Assembly: GCF_017948595.1 (NCBI RefSeq)
Contig: NZ_JAGFBV010000002.1
Coordinates: 124,001 to 188,000 of the forward strand
DNA: 64,000 nt
Direction of reading: 5' to 3'
Source: Flavobacterium geliluteum
Lineage (GTDB): Bacteria; Bacteroidota; Bacteroidia; Flavobacteriales; Flavobacteriaceae
The notes beneath the pieces were generated by a model. It searched no databases, was not told the origin of the DNA, and saw only the letters and a program-made list of their open reading frames with translations. The stretch's first letter is position 1. The number at the start of each line of letters is the position of its first letter. This document shows, in pieces, positions 18,374 to 28,466 of this stretch. Made by a program: the position numbers and the translations under genes.

Positions 18374-19165
18374 TCAAAGATCTTGTGCGTTAGCGATCAA
18401 CTCAGCTACATCCATCACTTTTACTTGTCCTTCTTTTTCCTGGTGTTTGATACCGTCTGTTAACATAGTATTGCAAAACGGGCAACCCGCTGCAATAATA
18501 TCCGGTTGTACTTCCAGAGCGTCTTCGGTACGTAACACGTTTACTTCTTTATTCCCTGGCTCCGCATCTTTAAACATTTGCGCTCCTCCAGCTCCACAGC
18601 ACAATCCGTTGGCTTTAGAACGTTTCATTTCGACCAATTCTACATCCAACTTTTCAATTAAATCTCTTGGTGCTTCATATACTTTATTGGCTCTTCCTAA
18701 ATAACAAGGATCGTGAAAAGTGATTTTTTTACCTTTAAACTGTCCTCCTTCAATGGTTAAACGGCCATCATCCAACAACGATTTTAAAAACTCGGTATGA
18801 TGAATAACTTCGTATTGACCTCCTAATTCAGGATATTCGTTCTTCAAAGTATTAAAACAATGTGGACAAGCTGTCACTATTTTTTTTGCTTCATACGCAT
18901 TAAGCACCTCGATATTCATCATAGCTTGCATCTGAAACAAAAACTCATTTCCAGCTCTTTTTGCAGGATCTCCGGTACAACTTTCTTCTGTACCCAACAC
19001 TGCAAAAGAAACATTGGTACGGTTTAATATTCGCACAAATGCTTTTGTAATTTTTTTTGCTCTATCATCAAAACTCCCAGCGCAACCTACCCAAAACAAT
19101 ACTTCTGGTTGTTTCCCCTGAGCCAGCATTTCAGCCATTGTTGGCACTACTAAATTTTCTGACAT
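18374..19165 (-). CDS. (Fe-S)-binding heterodisulfide reductase-like subunit with CCG domains
   Basis: 263 residues with two cysteine-rich CCG-type repeats. The first contains WVGCAGSFD and CPHCF; the second contains HDPCYLGR, GLCCGAGGAQMF and GCPFCNTML. This architecture is that of HdrB/GlpC/LutA-type subunits, which hold a special Fe-S centre or cysteine redox site. The upstream gene encodes the membrane Fe-S partner, so the two probably form one electron-transfer complex of unknown substrate. Confidence 0.88.
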   Translation of the reverse strand: MSENLVVPTMAEMLAQGKQPEVLFWVGCAGSFDDRAKKITKAFVRILNRTNVSFAVLGTEESCTGDPAKRAGNEFLFQMQAMMNIEVLNAYEAKKIVTACPHCFNTLKNEYPELGGQYEVIHHTEFLKSLLDDGRLTIEGGQFKGKKITFHDPCYLGRANKVYEAPRDLIEKLDVELVEMKRSKANGLCCGAGGAQMFKDAEPGNKEVNVLRTEDALEVQPDIIAAGCPFCNTMLTDGIKHQEKEGQVKVMDVAELIANAQDL

Positions 19166-19268
19166 CTCTATTTGTTTAATCGTTGATTTCTATTAACTGT
19201 TTAATCGGCATCTTGCGAATCCTGAATACGATTAAACGAATTAACGATTAACCGATTAAACTTTATTT

Positions 19269-20603
19269 TTAATTCTCGTTCTTCCAGTTTAACCTGTCTT
19301 GTTGATTGTATTGCCAAGGAGCTCCATTATTTTCAATATTGGTCATCATGGCATTTAGCGACATTGGCGCAGCACTTTGCTCCATTACCAAATAACGGCG
19401 CATGTCCATAATAATAGACAATGGGCTAATATTGACCGGACATTCTTCTACACATGCGTTACATGATGTACACGCCCACAATTCTTCGGGTGTGATATAG
19501 TCGTTTAGAAGCGTTTTGTTATCAGGCACAAAAACACCTTTATTGGCATCGATATTTTTTCCTACTTCTTCTAAACGATCTCTGGTATCCATCATAATTT
19601 TACGAGGAGACAGTTTTTTACCTGTTTGATTAGCAGGACACGATGATGTACAACGCCCACATTCTGTACAGGTGTAAGCGTTTAATAACTGCACCCAGTT
19701 AAGATCCTGAACATCGCTAGCTCCAAATTTGCTCGGAGCAGCATTTTCGTCAACGGGAGCTGCTGCAAAAGGATCGGCATTAGGATCCATCATCAGTTTT
19801 ACTTCTTTGGTAACAGATGCTAAGTTATCAAATTGGCCTTGTGGTTTTAGATTAGCAAAATAAGTATTTGGAAAAGCCAATAAAATATGCAAGTGTTTAG
19901 AAAAGTATAAATAATTCATAAAAACTAAAATACCAGCAATATGCAACCACCAGAAAACTTCAGACAATAACATCACCAATTCATTCGACATTCCGTTAAA
20001 AATTGGTGCAATAAATTGGCTTACAGGAAAACTTCCTGCTTTATGAAAATGTGAGAATCCTCCAGGAACATTTTGCAAATGCAAATCAGAAGCATTCATC
20101 AGTAAAAACAAAGTCATCAAAACTACCTCAAAATACAAAATGTAATTGGCATCTTTTTTAGGGAAACCTTTCAAATCTGAACTAATAAAACGCTTCAATC
20201 GTATACCATTTCTTCTTATCCAGAAAGCGGCAACAGCAACTAAAACCAACAGTGCTAAAATTTCAAAAGAGCCGATTAAAACATCATAAACGGTTCCTAA
20301 AGAAGCAAAAATTCTGTGAGTCCCAAACAAACCATCAATAATGATTTCTAACAACTCAATATTGATGATAATAAACCCTACGTAAACGATAATGTGCAAA
20401 ACTCCTGCAACAGGACGTTTTACCATTTTTGATTGTCCCAGAGCAATCATCGCCATGTTTTTCCAACGTTCCTTTGGATTATCTTTTCGGTCAACATCAA
20501 CACCGAGGTTAATATTTCTAATGATTTTTTTAACATTCAATGCAAAAAAACCAAATCCAACGATAAGAAGTATTGCAAATAAAATATTATCTAAATAACT
20601 CAT
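19269..20603 (-). CDS. Membrane 4Fe-4S dicluster oxidoreductase subunit
   Basis: 444 residues: an N-terminal membrane part with about five to six helices (about 5-255), then two ferredoxin-like clusters, CTECGRCTSSCP and CTSCNACVEECP, each followed by the fourth Cys-Pro. This resembles a fused HdrE/NarI-like membrane anchor and HdrC-like Fe-S module. With the CCG protein downstream it likely moves electrons between quinone and a thiol or organic acid. The partner dehydrogenase is not evident. Confidence 0.88.
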   Translation of the reverse strand: MSYLDNILFAILLIVGFGFFALNVKKIIRNINLGVDVDRKDNPKERWKNMAMIALGQSKMVKRPVAGVLHIIVYVGFIIINIELLEIIIDGLFGTHRIFASLGTVYDVLIGSFEILALLVLVAVAAFWIRRNGIRLKRFISSDLKGFPKKDANYILYFEVVLMTLFLLMNASDLHLQNVPGGFSHFHKAGSFPVSQFIAPIFNGMSNELVMLLSEVFWWLHIAGILVFMNYLYFSKHLHILLAFPNTYFANLKPQGQFDNLASVTKEVKLMMDPNADPFAAAPVDENAAPSKFGASDVQDLNWVQLLNAYTCTECGRCTSSCPANQTGKKLSPRKIMMDTRDRLEEVGKNIDANKGVFVPDNKTLLNDYITPEELWACTSCNACVEECPVNISPLSIIMDMRRYLVMEQSAAPMSLNAMMTNIENNGAPWQYNQQDRLNWKNEN

Positions 20604-20608
20604 ATTTA

Positions 20609-21574
20609 TTAATTTTTAGGCGTTATTTTTTCATCTTCTTTTGGTGCTACATACGGTTTGTTTTTCTTTCCAAAAAGAGAAACATTTACATAACGTGTTG
20701 GAAAAAGACGAACATCCTGCAATAATAATTCTAATTCTTTTGAAGTTTTAGCCAAGTTATTATAAAGAGCTTCATCGTTTAATAATTTTCCTGCTGTACC
20801 TTTTCCTGAGTTTAAATTACTCATTATTCCATCAACTTTTGCTAAAGTTTGGTTCAGGTTTCTGACCGTTTTTCCCAGATCAGCTTTGTTTAAGGAATCT
20901 GAAATTTTGTTGAAGTTGCTTGACATTTTATTAAAATTTGTCACCACTCCGTTGATCTGACCTTTATTGGTATCTAAAATACTGTTGATGCTACCAGAAG
21001 CTCTGTGAAACTGCTCCATTGTTTGGCTTAGTTCAGCCAAAGTTTTCTTGATATCTTCCTGACCTTTTTTGTCCAAAACATTATTCAGTCCTGATACAAG
21101 AGCATCAATATTAACAAGCATTTTTTCTAACTTTTGTTGAATTGGCTCTAATTTACCACCCAAAGAATCTGTTAAACCCAATTTTACATTTGAGATTAAC
21201 ATTTGTCCTTCTTCGACTAATTCTTTATCCGCCATATTTGGAATAATAGCAATTTGCTTTCCACCAATTAAGCCTGGAGAATAAAGTGAGGCCTGACTTG
21301 TTTTAGAAATAGGAAAATCAGTTTTTAATTGCATTTCGACTAATAATTTTCCAGTAGTCTCGTTGATGGTGATTTTAGTAACTTTACCAATTACAAGACC
21401 GTTTAAAGTTACGGGAGCCGAACCAGATAAATCTTCAACATTATCATACTCAACATATAATGTTTTATAATTTGTAAAAAGGTCTTTCCCTTTTAAAAAA
21501 CTATAGCCCCAAATAAATAATAAAATTGATGCTATGACTAAAATAGCCGTTTTAATTTCTCTTGTTAGTTTCAA
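20609..21574 (-). CDS. MlaD/MCE family lipid-transport protein
   Basis: 321 residues: one N-terminal transmembrane helix (about 10-26), an MCE domain (about 35-115, with VEDLSGSAPVTLNGLVIGKV) and a long helical segment (about 130-275). The family forms periplasmic rings that carry phospholipids between membranes. The matching MlaE permease and MlaF ATPase are not beside it. The gene starts 50 bases after the amidase gene ends and is separated from the Fe-S gene by 5 bases. Confidence 0.9.
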   Translation of the reverse strand: MKLTREIKTAILVIASILLFIWGYSFLKGKDLFTNYKTLYVEYDNVEDLSGSAPVTLNGLVIGKVTKITINETTGKLLVEMQLKTDFPISKTSQASLYSPGLIGGKQIAIIPNMADKELVEEGQMLISNVKLGLTDSLGGKLEPIQQKLEKMLVNIDALVSGLNNVLDKKGQEDIKKTLAELSQTMEQFHRASGSINSILDTNKGQINGVVTNFNKMSSNFNKISDSLNKADLGKTVRNLNQTLAKVDGIMSNLNSGKGTAGKLLNDEALYNNLAKTSKELELLLQDVRLFPTRYVNVSLFGKKNKPYVAPKEDEKITPKN

Positions 21575-21624
21575 AATTCTAAGTGTTTGTACAAAATTAA
21601 TATAAATATTCGAACTTATATGTT

Positions 21625-22749
21625 TTATTTGATAGCGTCTTGAATACTGATTTTCTCACCATCTTTATATGCTATTAAAAAGGAAGCTCCATAACCTTTA
21701 CTTTTAGCTTCTTGCAAATATTTTTGAGCCATTTGGTAATCTGATGTTTCCTGATAAAAATATTTATAAATATTATTCTCGAATACCATCGTTACATTTT
21801 TAAGACCTTTAAAATTTTTAGGTTCCAAAGGTGTTTTTTTTATGCTTGCGATAAGTTGTACTTTAAAGAAAGTTCCTTTTGGAGCATTTTTTATCACTGG
21901 CGTCTCTACCGCTTTTGGCTTTACAGGAATTGAAGTATCTTTTTTAGGTCTGGCTTCCATCATTTCGGGAGCGCCGGTTCCAAAATATTCTCTTTTATAA
22001 CTTAAAATAGCTTCTGCAATAGCTTTTGCAATATCATTTTGTCCCTCTTCAGAATTTAAAATATCACCTTCAGTCGGATTGGATATAAATCCAGTTTCTA
22101 TTAAAACTCTTGGCATATATGCTTTATGCAAAACCATAAAACCAGCTTGTTTTACCCCTCCCTGACGGAGTACTTTTCCTAATTTTTCAAAATTCTCTTC
22201 TACTTTACTGGCCAAAGAAATACTATTATCCAAATATTCTTCTTGCAAAAGGTTCATCCCAATCATAGATTCAGGCGATTTAGGATCATATCCATCATAT
22301 TTTTGTTTGTAATCCTTTTCTAGAGTAATTACCGAGTTTTCATTTTTAGCTACTTCAAGATTCGAAGCACTTTTACTCAAACCCATCACATAAGTCTCTG
22401 TACCGAATGCGTTGGTATTTTTATTTGCATTACAGTGGATGGAGACAAAAATATTTGAATTGGATCTGTTGGCAATATTGGCTCGTTCGACCAAATCAAC
22501 AAAAACATCTGTTTTTCGTGTATAAATAACATCTACATTTGGATTTAATTCTAAAATTTTACCCACTTTAAGAACAATTGCCAGAGCAATATTTTTTTCA
22601 ATTCTTCCGCTGTAAACAGCTCCAAAATCATGATCACCGTGACCTGCATCTAAGGTTACCTTAAAAACATTTGCCTGACTGAATGCACAAATTGAAGTTA
22701 TTGTTAGAAAAAAACTAAATATAAGCCTAGTTCTGTTAAATATGTTCAT
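21625..22749 (-). CDS. N-acetylmuramoyl-L-alanine amidase with SPOR-like tail
   Basis: 374 residues with a signal peptide ending ICAFSQ. An Amidase_3 domain (about 28-250) carries the zinc-binding motifs DAGHGDHDFG and SIHCNANKN and the catalytic region RVLIETGFISN. The C-terminal part from FFKVQLIAS onward resembles a SPOR domain that binds denuded glycan strands at the septum. It cleaves the bond between N-acetylmuramic acid and the stem peptide. The start at 22749 was preferred because it gives the signal peptide directly. Confidence 0.9.
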   Translation of the reverse strand: MNIFNRTRLIFSFFLTITSICAFSQANVFKVTLDAGHGDHDFGAVYSGRIEKNIALAIVLKVGKILELNPNVDVIYTRKTDVFVDLVERANIANRSNSNIFVSIHCNANKNTNAFGTETYVMGLSKSASNLEVAKNENSVITLEKDYKQKYDGYDPKSPESMIGMNLLQEEYLDNSISLASKVEENFEKLGKVLRQGGVKQAGFMVLHKAYMPRVLIETGFISNPTEGDILNSEEGQNDIAKAIAEAILSYKREYFGTGAPEMMEARPKKDTSIPVKPKAVETPVIKNAPKGTFFKVQLIASIKKTPLEPKNFKGLKNVTMVFENNIYKYFYQETSDYQMAQKYLQEAKSKGYGASFLIAYKDGEKISIQDAIK

Positions 22750-22826
22750 AAATCTAAAAGTTAATTTTAATAAAATGCAAGTGCTATAATTTTTACAATT
22801 GATTATTTTTGACAAAAAATTATATG

Positions 22827-22844
22827 TAAGTTTGACATGTCAAA
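22827..22844 (+). promoter_or_regulatory. -7 element overlapping a 14-bp palindrome upstream of lptD
   Basis: TAAGTTTG (22827-22834) fits TAnnTTTG. It overlaps a perfect 14-bp palindrome, TTTGACATGTCAAA (22831-22844), in the divergent region between the amidase and lptD. The palindrome could be an operator. The position also argues that lptD starts downstream of it. Confidence 0.45.
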
Positions 22845-22882
22845 AAACAGGCCATAATTTTACAAAAATAGCATTTAAACCT

Positions 22883-25543
22883 TTGCATACAAACTTATTT
22901 AATACCGTTTTGTTATCATTTTTCCTAACATTAGGATGCGGTAATTTATATTCGCAAGATATAAAGTCAAAAAAAAACTCCTTACCAACTGCAAAACAAG
23001 CAGATAAACCTAAAACTACCGTAACCGAAAGCCCGGTGGATACTGTAAAGGTAGACAGTATTAAACCTAAAAAGACTTTTCTGGATGGAAAAGTTAAGTA
23101 CAGAGCTAAAGATTATGCTAAGATTGACCAGAAAAAGAAACTCATTACACTTTACAACGAAGCAGAATTATACTATAAAGATGTCGAACTAAAATCAGGA
23201 ATCATCGTTCTTGATTATGAAAAGGACGAAGTTTATGCCGGAAGAATTAAAGATTCTGCCGGAGTTTTGATACAATACCCCAACTTTAAGCAAGGTGCAA
23301 GCGAAGTTCAGCCCGATTCTATTCGTTTTAATTTCAAAACAAAAAAAGCATTAATTTACAATTCCAGAACAGAACAAGGCGAATTTAGAATAAAAGCGGA
23401 AGTTACCAAGAAAGAAAATGACTCTGTTTATTTTTTAAAAAGAGCCCGTTTTACAACAGCAAAAGATATTGACGATCCTGAATATTATTTCCTTACACGA
23501 AAAGTAAAATTTGTTCCAGGTAAAAAAATAGTGACAGGATTGACCAACATGGTAATTGCTGATGTTCCTACACCAATTGCTTTGCCTTTTGCTTTTTTTC
23601 CAATGAGCGAAGAAAAAAGTATCTCCGGAATTATAATACCTAGTTATAACGACTCGAATACCCGAGGATTTTCGTTGCAGAACGGCGGTTATTATTTCGC
23701 TTTAAGCGATAATTACGACCTGACCGTTTTAGGAGATTATTACACCAACGGAAGTTATGCAATGCGTTTTGAGTCTGCTTACGCTAAAATATACAAGTAT
23801 AGAGGAAATGTGAATATTCGTTTTGAAAATTTGATTAACAGCGAAAGAGGCTATCCCGATTATTCCAAACAAAATATTTACAACATTCAGTGGTCACACT
23901 CCAAAGACAGTAAATCGAACCCAAATTCGACCTTTTCTGCATCAGTAAACTTAGGTAGTAGTAAATACTTTAAGCAATCGATCAATCAGGCAAATGTTGG
24001 CTCGAATCTTAATAATACTTTGAGTTCGTCTATCTCATACAACAGAACGTTTAATACACTTCCGCAGGCTCGTATAGCAGTAACTGCAACGCATACGCAA
24101 AATACGCAAACAGAGGTGATCAACATGACCCTTCCTTCGTTACAAGCCAGTATTGACCGTGTTTATCCTTTTGTGGGTAAAGATGGTGTTAAAAAAGGCT
24201 TTATCAAAAACATCAACTTACAATATAACTTAAGTGGTAAAAACAGCTACGTAACAACTGACTCGTTGTTTTTTAAACCTCAAATGTTCAGAGATGCCGA
24301 AATTGGTATGCAACACAGTATTCCGCTTAGCACCAACTTTAAGGTATTTAAATATTTTAGCGCAAGTACCTCAGCCAACTATCAGGAAACATGGGTTAAT
24401 AAGACAATTGAAAAAAGCTACAATATTGACCAAAGCAAAGTAATAGACCGAACTGTCAACGGTTTTGATGCTTTTAGGACTTATAATTTTAGCTCGAGTT
24501 TAGGAACTACTATTTATGGTACGTTTAAGTTTGGTGAGAACAAAAGAATTCAGGCTATACGCCATGTAATGCGTCCGTCTATCTCCTACGCTTACACGCC
24601 AAGTTTTGAAAAATATTACGACACGTATGCCCTTGATGCAACAGGAACAACGATTAAAGATTATACCCGATTTGAGGGAGGAATATACGGATCTCCGGGC
24701 CTATCCAACTCAAATATAGTAGGTTTTGATTTAAGCAATACCTTTGAAGCCAAAGTGAGAGACAGCGATAGTACCAAAACAGAGCCTAAAAAAATGATGT
24801 TGTTAAACAACTTAAATTTTAGTACAAGTTATAATTTTAATGCCGACGGAGAAACTACTTTTGCTTGGGAACCCGTTCGCGTAAGCGGAGGAACTCAATT
24901 GTTTGAAAACAAAATGAATGTCAACTTTGCTGCTACTTTAAATCCGTATGCCATTGATAATTCTGGTCAGCAAATCAATGTTTTTAATATCGATAATGGA
25001 GGAAGCCTTTTTAGAATGACGAGCGCCAATGTAACGCTTAATTACTCTTTCTCGAACAAAGGAACTGGAAAAGATGATAAAAATCAACAAAGCCAGAGAA
25101 ATGGTGGTCGTAATGATGACTTATTCGGAACCAATACCGACTTGAATGATACTCGGAATAGCCAGTTTTCAGAAGACGATAACGAAGACGATGTGATAAC
25201 AAAATTCTTTAATGCCAAATTACCTTGGGATATGACAATGGCTTATTCTTTGACATATTCTAATGTGAATCGCGAAAATAAAATAAGCGGAAACTCTATT
25301 ATGATATCGGCCAACATGGACATCACACCAAAATGGAAAGGTGGTGTTTCTACAGGTTATGACTTTGTACAAAAAGGGGTTACCTTTACACAACTTCGTT
25401 TCGAAAGAGACTTATTGAGCTGGAGAATGGCTTTTAATTGGACTCCTCTGGGAGAATTTTCAAACTGGAATTTCTTTATCGGTATCAAATCAGGAATCCT
25501 GAGCGACATCAAATGGAACAAGCGAAGCACCATAAATCGATAA
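22883..25543 (+). CDS. lptD: LptD-like LPS assembly outer-membrane protein
   Basis: About 886 residues: a signal sequence, a proline/lysine-rich linker, an OstA-like N-terminal beta-jellyroll (about residues 60-240) and a large C-terminal beta-barrel. It resembles the Bacteroidota LptD branch, which inserts lipopolysaccharide into the outer leaflet. The frame is open from 22799, but no ATG lies near the signal. The TTG at 22883 gives the signal sequence directly and sits after the -7-like element. A low-complexity Asn/Asp-rich loop (about 25080-25200) lies late in the barrel. Confidence 0.83.
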   Translation: MHTNLFNTVLLSFFLTLGCGNLYSQDIKSKKNSLPTAKQADKPKTTVTESPVDTVKVDSIKPKKTFLDGKVKYRAKDYAKIDQKKKLITLYNEAELYYKDVELKSGIIVLDYEKDEVYAGRIKDSAGVLIQYPNFKQGASEVQPDSIRFNFKTKKALIYNSRTEQGEFRIKAEVTKKENDSVYFLKRARFTTAKDIDDPEYYFLTRKVKFVPGKKIVTGLTNMVIADVPTPIALPFAFFPMSEEKSISGIIIPSYNDSNTRGFSLQNGGYYFALSDNYDLTVLGDYYTNGSYAMRFESAYAKIYKYRGNVNIRFENLINSERGYPDYSKQNIYNIQWSHSKDSKSNPNSTFSASVNLGSSKYFKQSINQANVGSNLNNTLSSSISYNRTFNTLPQARIAVTATHTQNTQTEVINMTLPSLQASIDRVYPFVGKDGVKKGFIKNINLQYNLSGKNSYVTTDSLFFKPQMFRDAEIGMQHSIPLSTNFKVFKYFSASTSANYQETWVNKTIEKSYNIDQSKVIDRTVNGFDAFRTYNFSSSLGTTIYGTFKFGENKRIQAIRHVMRPSISYAYTPSFEKYYDTYALDATGTTIKDYTRFEGGIYGSPGLSNSNIVGFDLSNTFEAKVRDSDSTKTEPKKMMLLNNLNFSTSYNFNADGETTFAWEPVRVSGGTQLFENKMNVNFAATLNPYAIDNSGQQINVFNIDNGGSLFRMTSANVTLNYSFSNKGTGKDDKNQQSQRNGGRNDDLFGTNTDLNDTRNSQFSEDDNEDDVITKFFNAKLPWDMTMAYSLTYSNVNRENKISGNSIMISANMDITPKWKGGVSTGYDFVQKGVTFTQLRFERDLLSWRMAFNWTPLGEFSNWNFFIGIKSGILSDIKWNKRSTINR

Positions 25544-25659
25544 ATATTCTTTTTTCGTTAGAAAAAAAACACTTTTTAACCATTTAGAAAATTAAGCAAA
25601 ATAACCTATCTTACTTTGGTAATGGTTAACTTTATAATACAATTAAAAATTTATTAAAC

Positions 25660-26040
25660 ATGAAAAAAATAATCTTTACTGATAAAGCGCCTGCTCCTAT
25701 CGGTCCTTATAGCCAAGCTGTATTATCAGGAAACACACTTTATGCTTCCGGACAAATTGCCCTAAATCCTGCAACTGGCGATTTGATTACCGAAAATATC
25801 AATGACGAAACGCAACAAGTAATGCAAAACATTGCAGCCATTTTGGAAGCCGCAAATATGACTTTTGAAAACGTAGTGAAAGCCACGATTTTTATTATGG
25901 ATATGAATAATTTTGCTGCTATCAATACGGTTTATGGTTCTTTTTTTAATGAAAAAACCGCTCCAGCTCGTGAAACGGTTCAGGTGGCTTGTTTGCCAAA
26001 AAATGTAAATGTTGAGATTTCTATAATCGCAGTGCAATAG
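25660..26040 (+). CDS. ridA: RidA family enamine/imine deaminase
   Basis: 126 residues with PIGPYSQAVLSGNTLYASGQI at the N-terminal half and the substrate-binding Arg in PARETVQV near residue 107. This is the YjgF/RidA fold that hydrolyses 2-aminoacrylate and related reactive enamines. Its last 20 bases overlap the end of mgsA on the other strand. Confidence 0.94.
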   Translation: MKKIIFTDKAPAPIGPYSQAVLSGNTLYASGQIALNPATGDLITENINDETQQVMQNIAAILEAANMTFENVVKATIFIMDMNNFAAINTVYGSFFNEKTAPARETVQVACLPKNVNVEISIIAVQ

Positions 26041-26395
26041 CATCTAATAATAACTGTGCCGTTGCCTCGTTTGTGGCCAGCGGCACATTATGCACATCAC
26101 AAACACGAATTAGCATATTGATATCCGCCTCGTGAGGATGACTCGAAAGAGGATCTTTAAAAAAGAAAACCATATTGGTAATTCCTTCTGCCACTCTACC
26201 CGCAATTTGTGCATCTCCCCCCAAAGGTCCGGACAACATTCTTTGTGTTTTAAACCCCGCAGCTTCAGCTTTTCCTCCTGTAGTACCAGTTCCGATAAGT
26301 TGTATGCTTTCGTGATGTAAAACTTCAGAATTACGAAGTAAAAAATCAATTAAATCTGCTTTTTTACCATCATGTGCAATTATAGCAATTTCCAT
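26021..26395 (-). CDS. mgsA: Methylglyoxal synthase
   Basis: 124 residues with AHDGKK, GTTG, SGPLGGDAQI and the long motif ending DPLSSHPHEADI, all typical of MgsA. It converts dihydroxyacetone phosphate to methylglyoxal, a bypass when phosphate is short or sugar flux is too high. It overlaps ridA by 20 bases in convergent orientation. gap, pfkA and an amino-sugar kinase gene lie next to it on the same strand. Confidence 0.94.
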   Translation of the reverse strand: MEIAIIAHDGKKADLIDFLLRNSEVLHHESIQLIGTGTTGGKAEAAGFKTQRMLSGPLGGDAQIAGRVAEGITNMVFFFKDPLSSHPHEADINMLIRVCDVHNVPLATNEATAQLLLDAIALRL

Positions 26396-26403
26396 AAATT
26401 ATA

Positions 26404-27255
26404 TTACTGATTGGCAACGTGATAAGCGATCAATCCGTCTATAGGACGTCTTAAAACATTACCTAACTTAAGTTCGTATTTATCAAATGTTTCTTGTAGC
26501 TCATCTTTTAAATAAAAAGCAATTGAACCCACAAAATGCACAGGAACTTCTTTGCAGTTATCAAACTGTTTGATGTAATTTTTAACGAAAGATTTCATTC
26601 CTTTGAAGATAATTTTTCTGCAAAATTCTGAATCTTTATGCTGAATTAAAAACTTAGCGAAAGTCGCTAAATACGCATTAGGATTAGCTTCTTTGTACAA
26701 TTTGTTTTTAATAAAATCAGCATCTAAGTTATAATCTTTTTCAAACAGCGTCGCTAATTCTTTAGGCATTTTATTAAAATAATACTTTCTGATCAATTCT
26801 TTACCAAAAACATTTCCGCTGCAATCATCCATGACAATATATCCTAATGATTGTACTTTTTGGTGCAATATTTTTCCATCAAAATAACTGCAGTTAGAAC
26901 CTGTACCCAAAATACTCACAATGGCTTCCTCTCCTTTTGGAGTAGTAGCATAAACGGCTGCATACGTATCTTCCTGAACTTCTACTATTGCATTAACAAA
27001 GTATTCCTGAAAAATTTGCGTCAGGGATATTTTCATCCTATCTGTTCCGCAACCTGCCCCGTAAAAGAACAAATGTGTTGCATTTTTTTTGTTTTGCAAA
27101 ATATCAAAACGATCATTTAGTCTCGAAATAATTTCGGGACCATCAAGAATTTCAGGGTTTAAACCTAGGGTTTGCGTTGTAAATAATACTTTTCCGTTAT
27201 CATCAATTGCTATCCAATCGGCTTTAGTAGACCCACTATCAACTATTAATTTCAT
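26404..27255 (-). CDS. BadF/BadG/BcrA/BcrD ATPase family, probable N-acetylglucosamine kinase
   Basis: 283 residues of the ASKHA (sugar kinase/actin) fold with DSGSTKADW at 6-14 and the phosphate-binding ILGTGSNCSYF mid-protein. This subfamily contains the eukaryotic-type GlcNAc kinases. Placement directly before mgsA fits amino-sugar metabolism, but the substrate is inferred. The product of the N-glycan locus at the right end would supply GlcNAc. Confidence 0.85.
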   Translation of the reverse strand: MKLIVDSGSTKADWIAIDDNGKVLFTTQTLGLNPEILDGPEIISRLNDRFDILQNKKNATHLFFYGAGCGTDRMKISLTQIFQEYFVNAIVEVQEDTYAAVYATTPKGEEAIVSILGTGSNCSYFDGKILHQKVQSLGYIVMDDCSGNVFGKELIRKYYFNKMPKELATLFEKDYNLDADFIKNKLYKEANPNAYLATFAKFLIQHKDSEFCRKIIFKGMKSFVKNYIKQFDNCKEVPVHFVGSIAFYLKDELQETFDKYELKLGNVLRRPIDGLIAYHVANQ

Positions 27256-27338
27256 TTTCTTTAGTTTTTGGATTAGTTCAATCCTAAATTACCTTAAAAA
27301 TTTATTTTTTTAACTAATTTACGATCAAATAAAATAAG

Positions 27339-27370
27339 AAAATCCCGTTAACTTAAGATAACGGGATTTT
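27339..27370 (-). terminator. Terminator after gap
   Basis: A perfect 12-bp stem (27339-27350 / 27359-27370, core aatcccgtta) has an 8-base loop and T-rich flanks. It lies 17 bases after the gap stop codon. Confidence 0.85.
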
Positions 27371-27386
27371 GCAAAGTTATATACTA

Positions 27387-28415
<1,029 letters not shown>

Positions 28416-28466
28416 TTAATTTCGCTAATTTAAAGTCTAATTTCCTCACAATAAACTTCATTCCTT

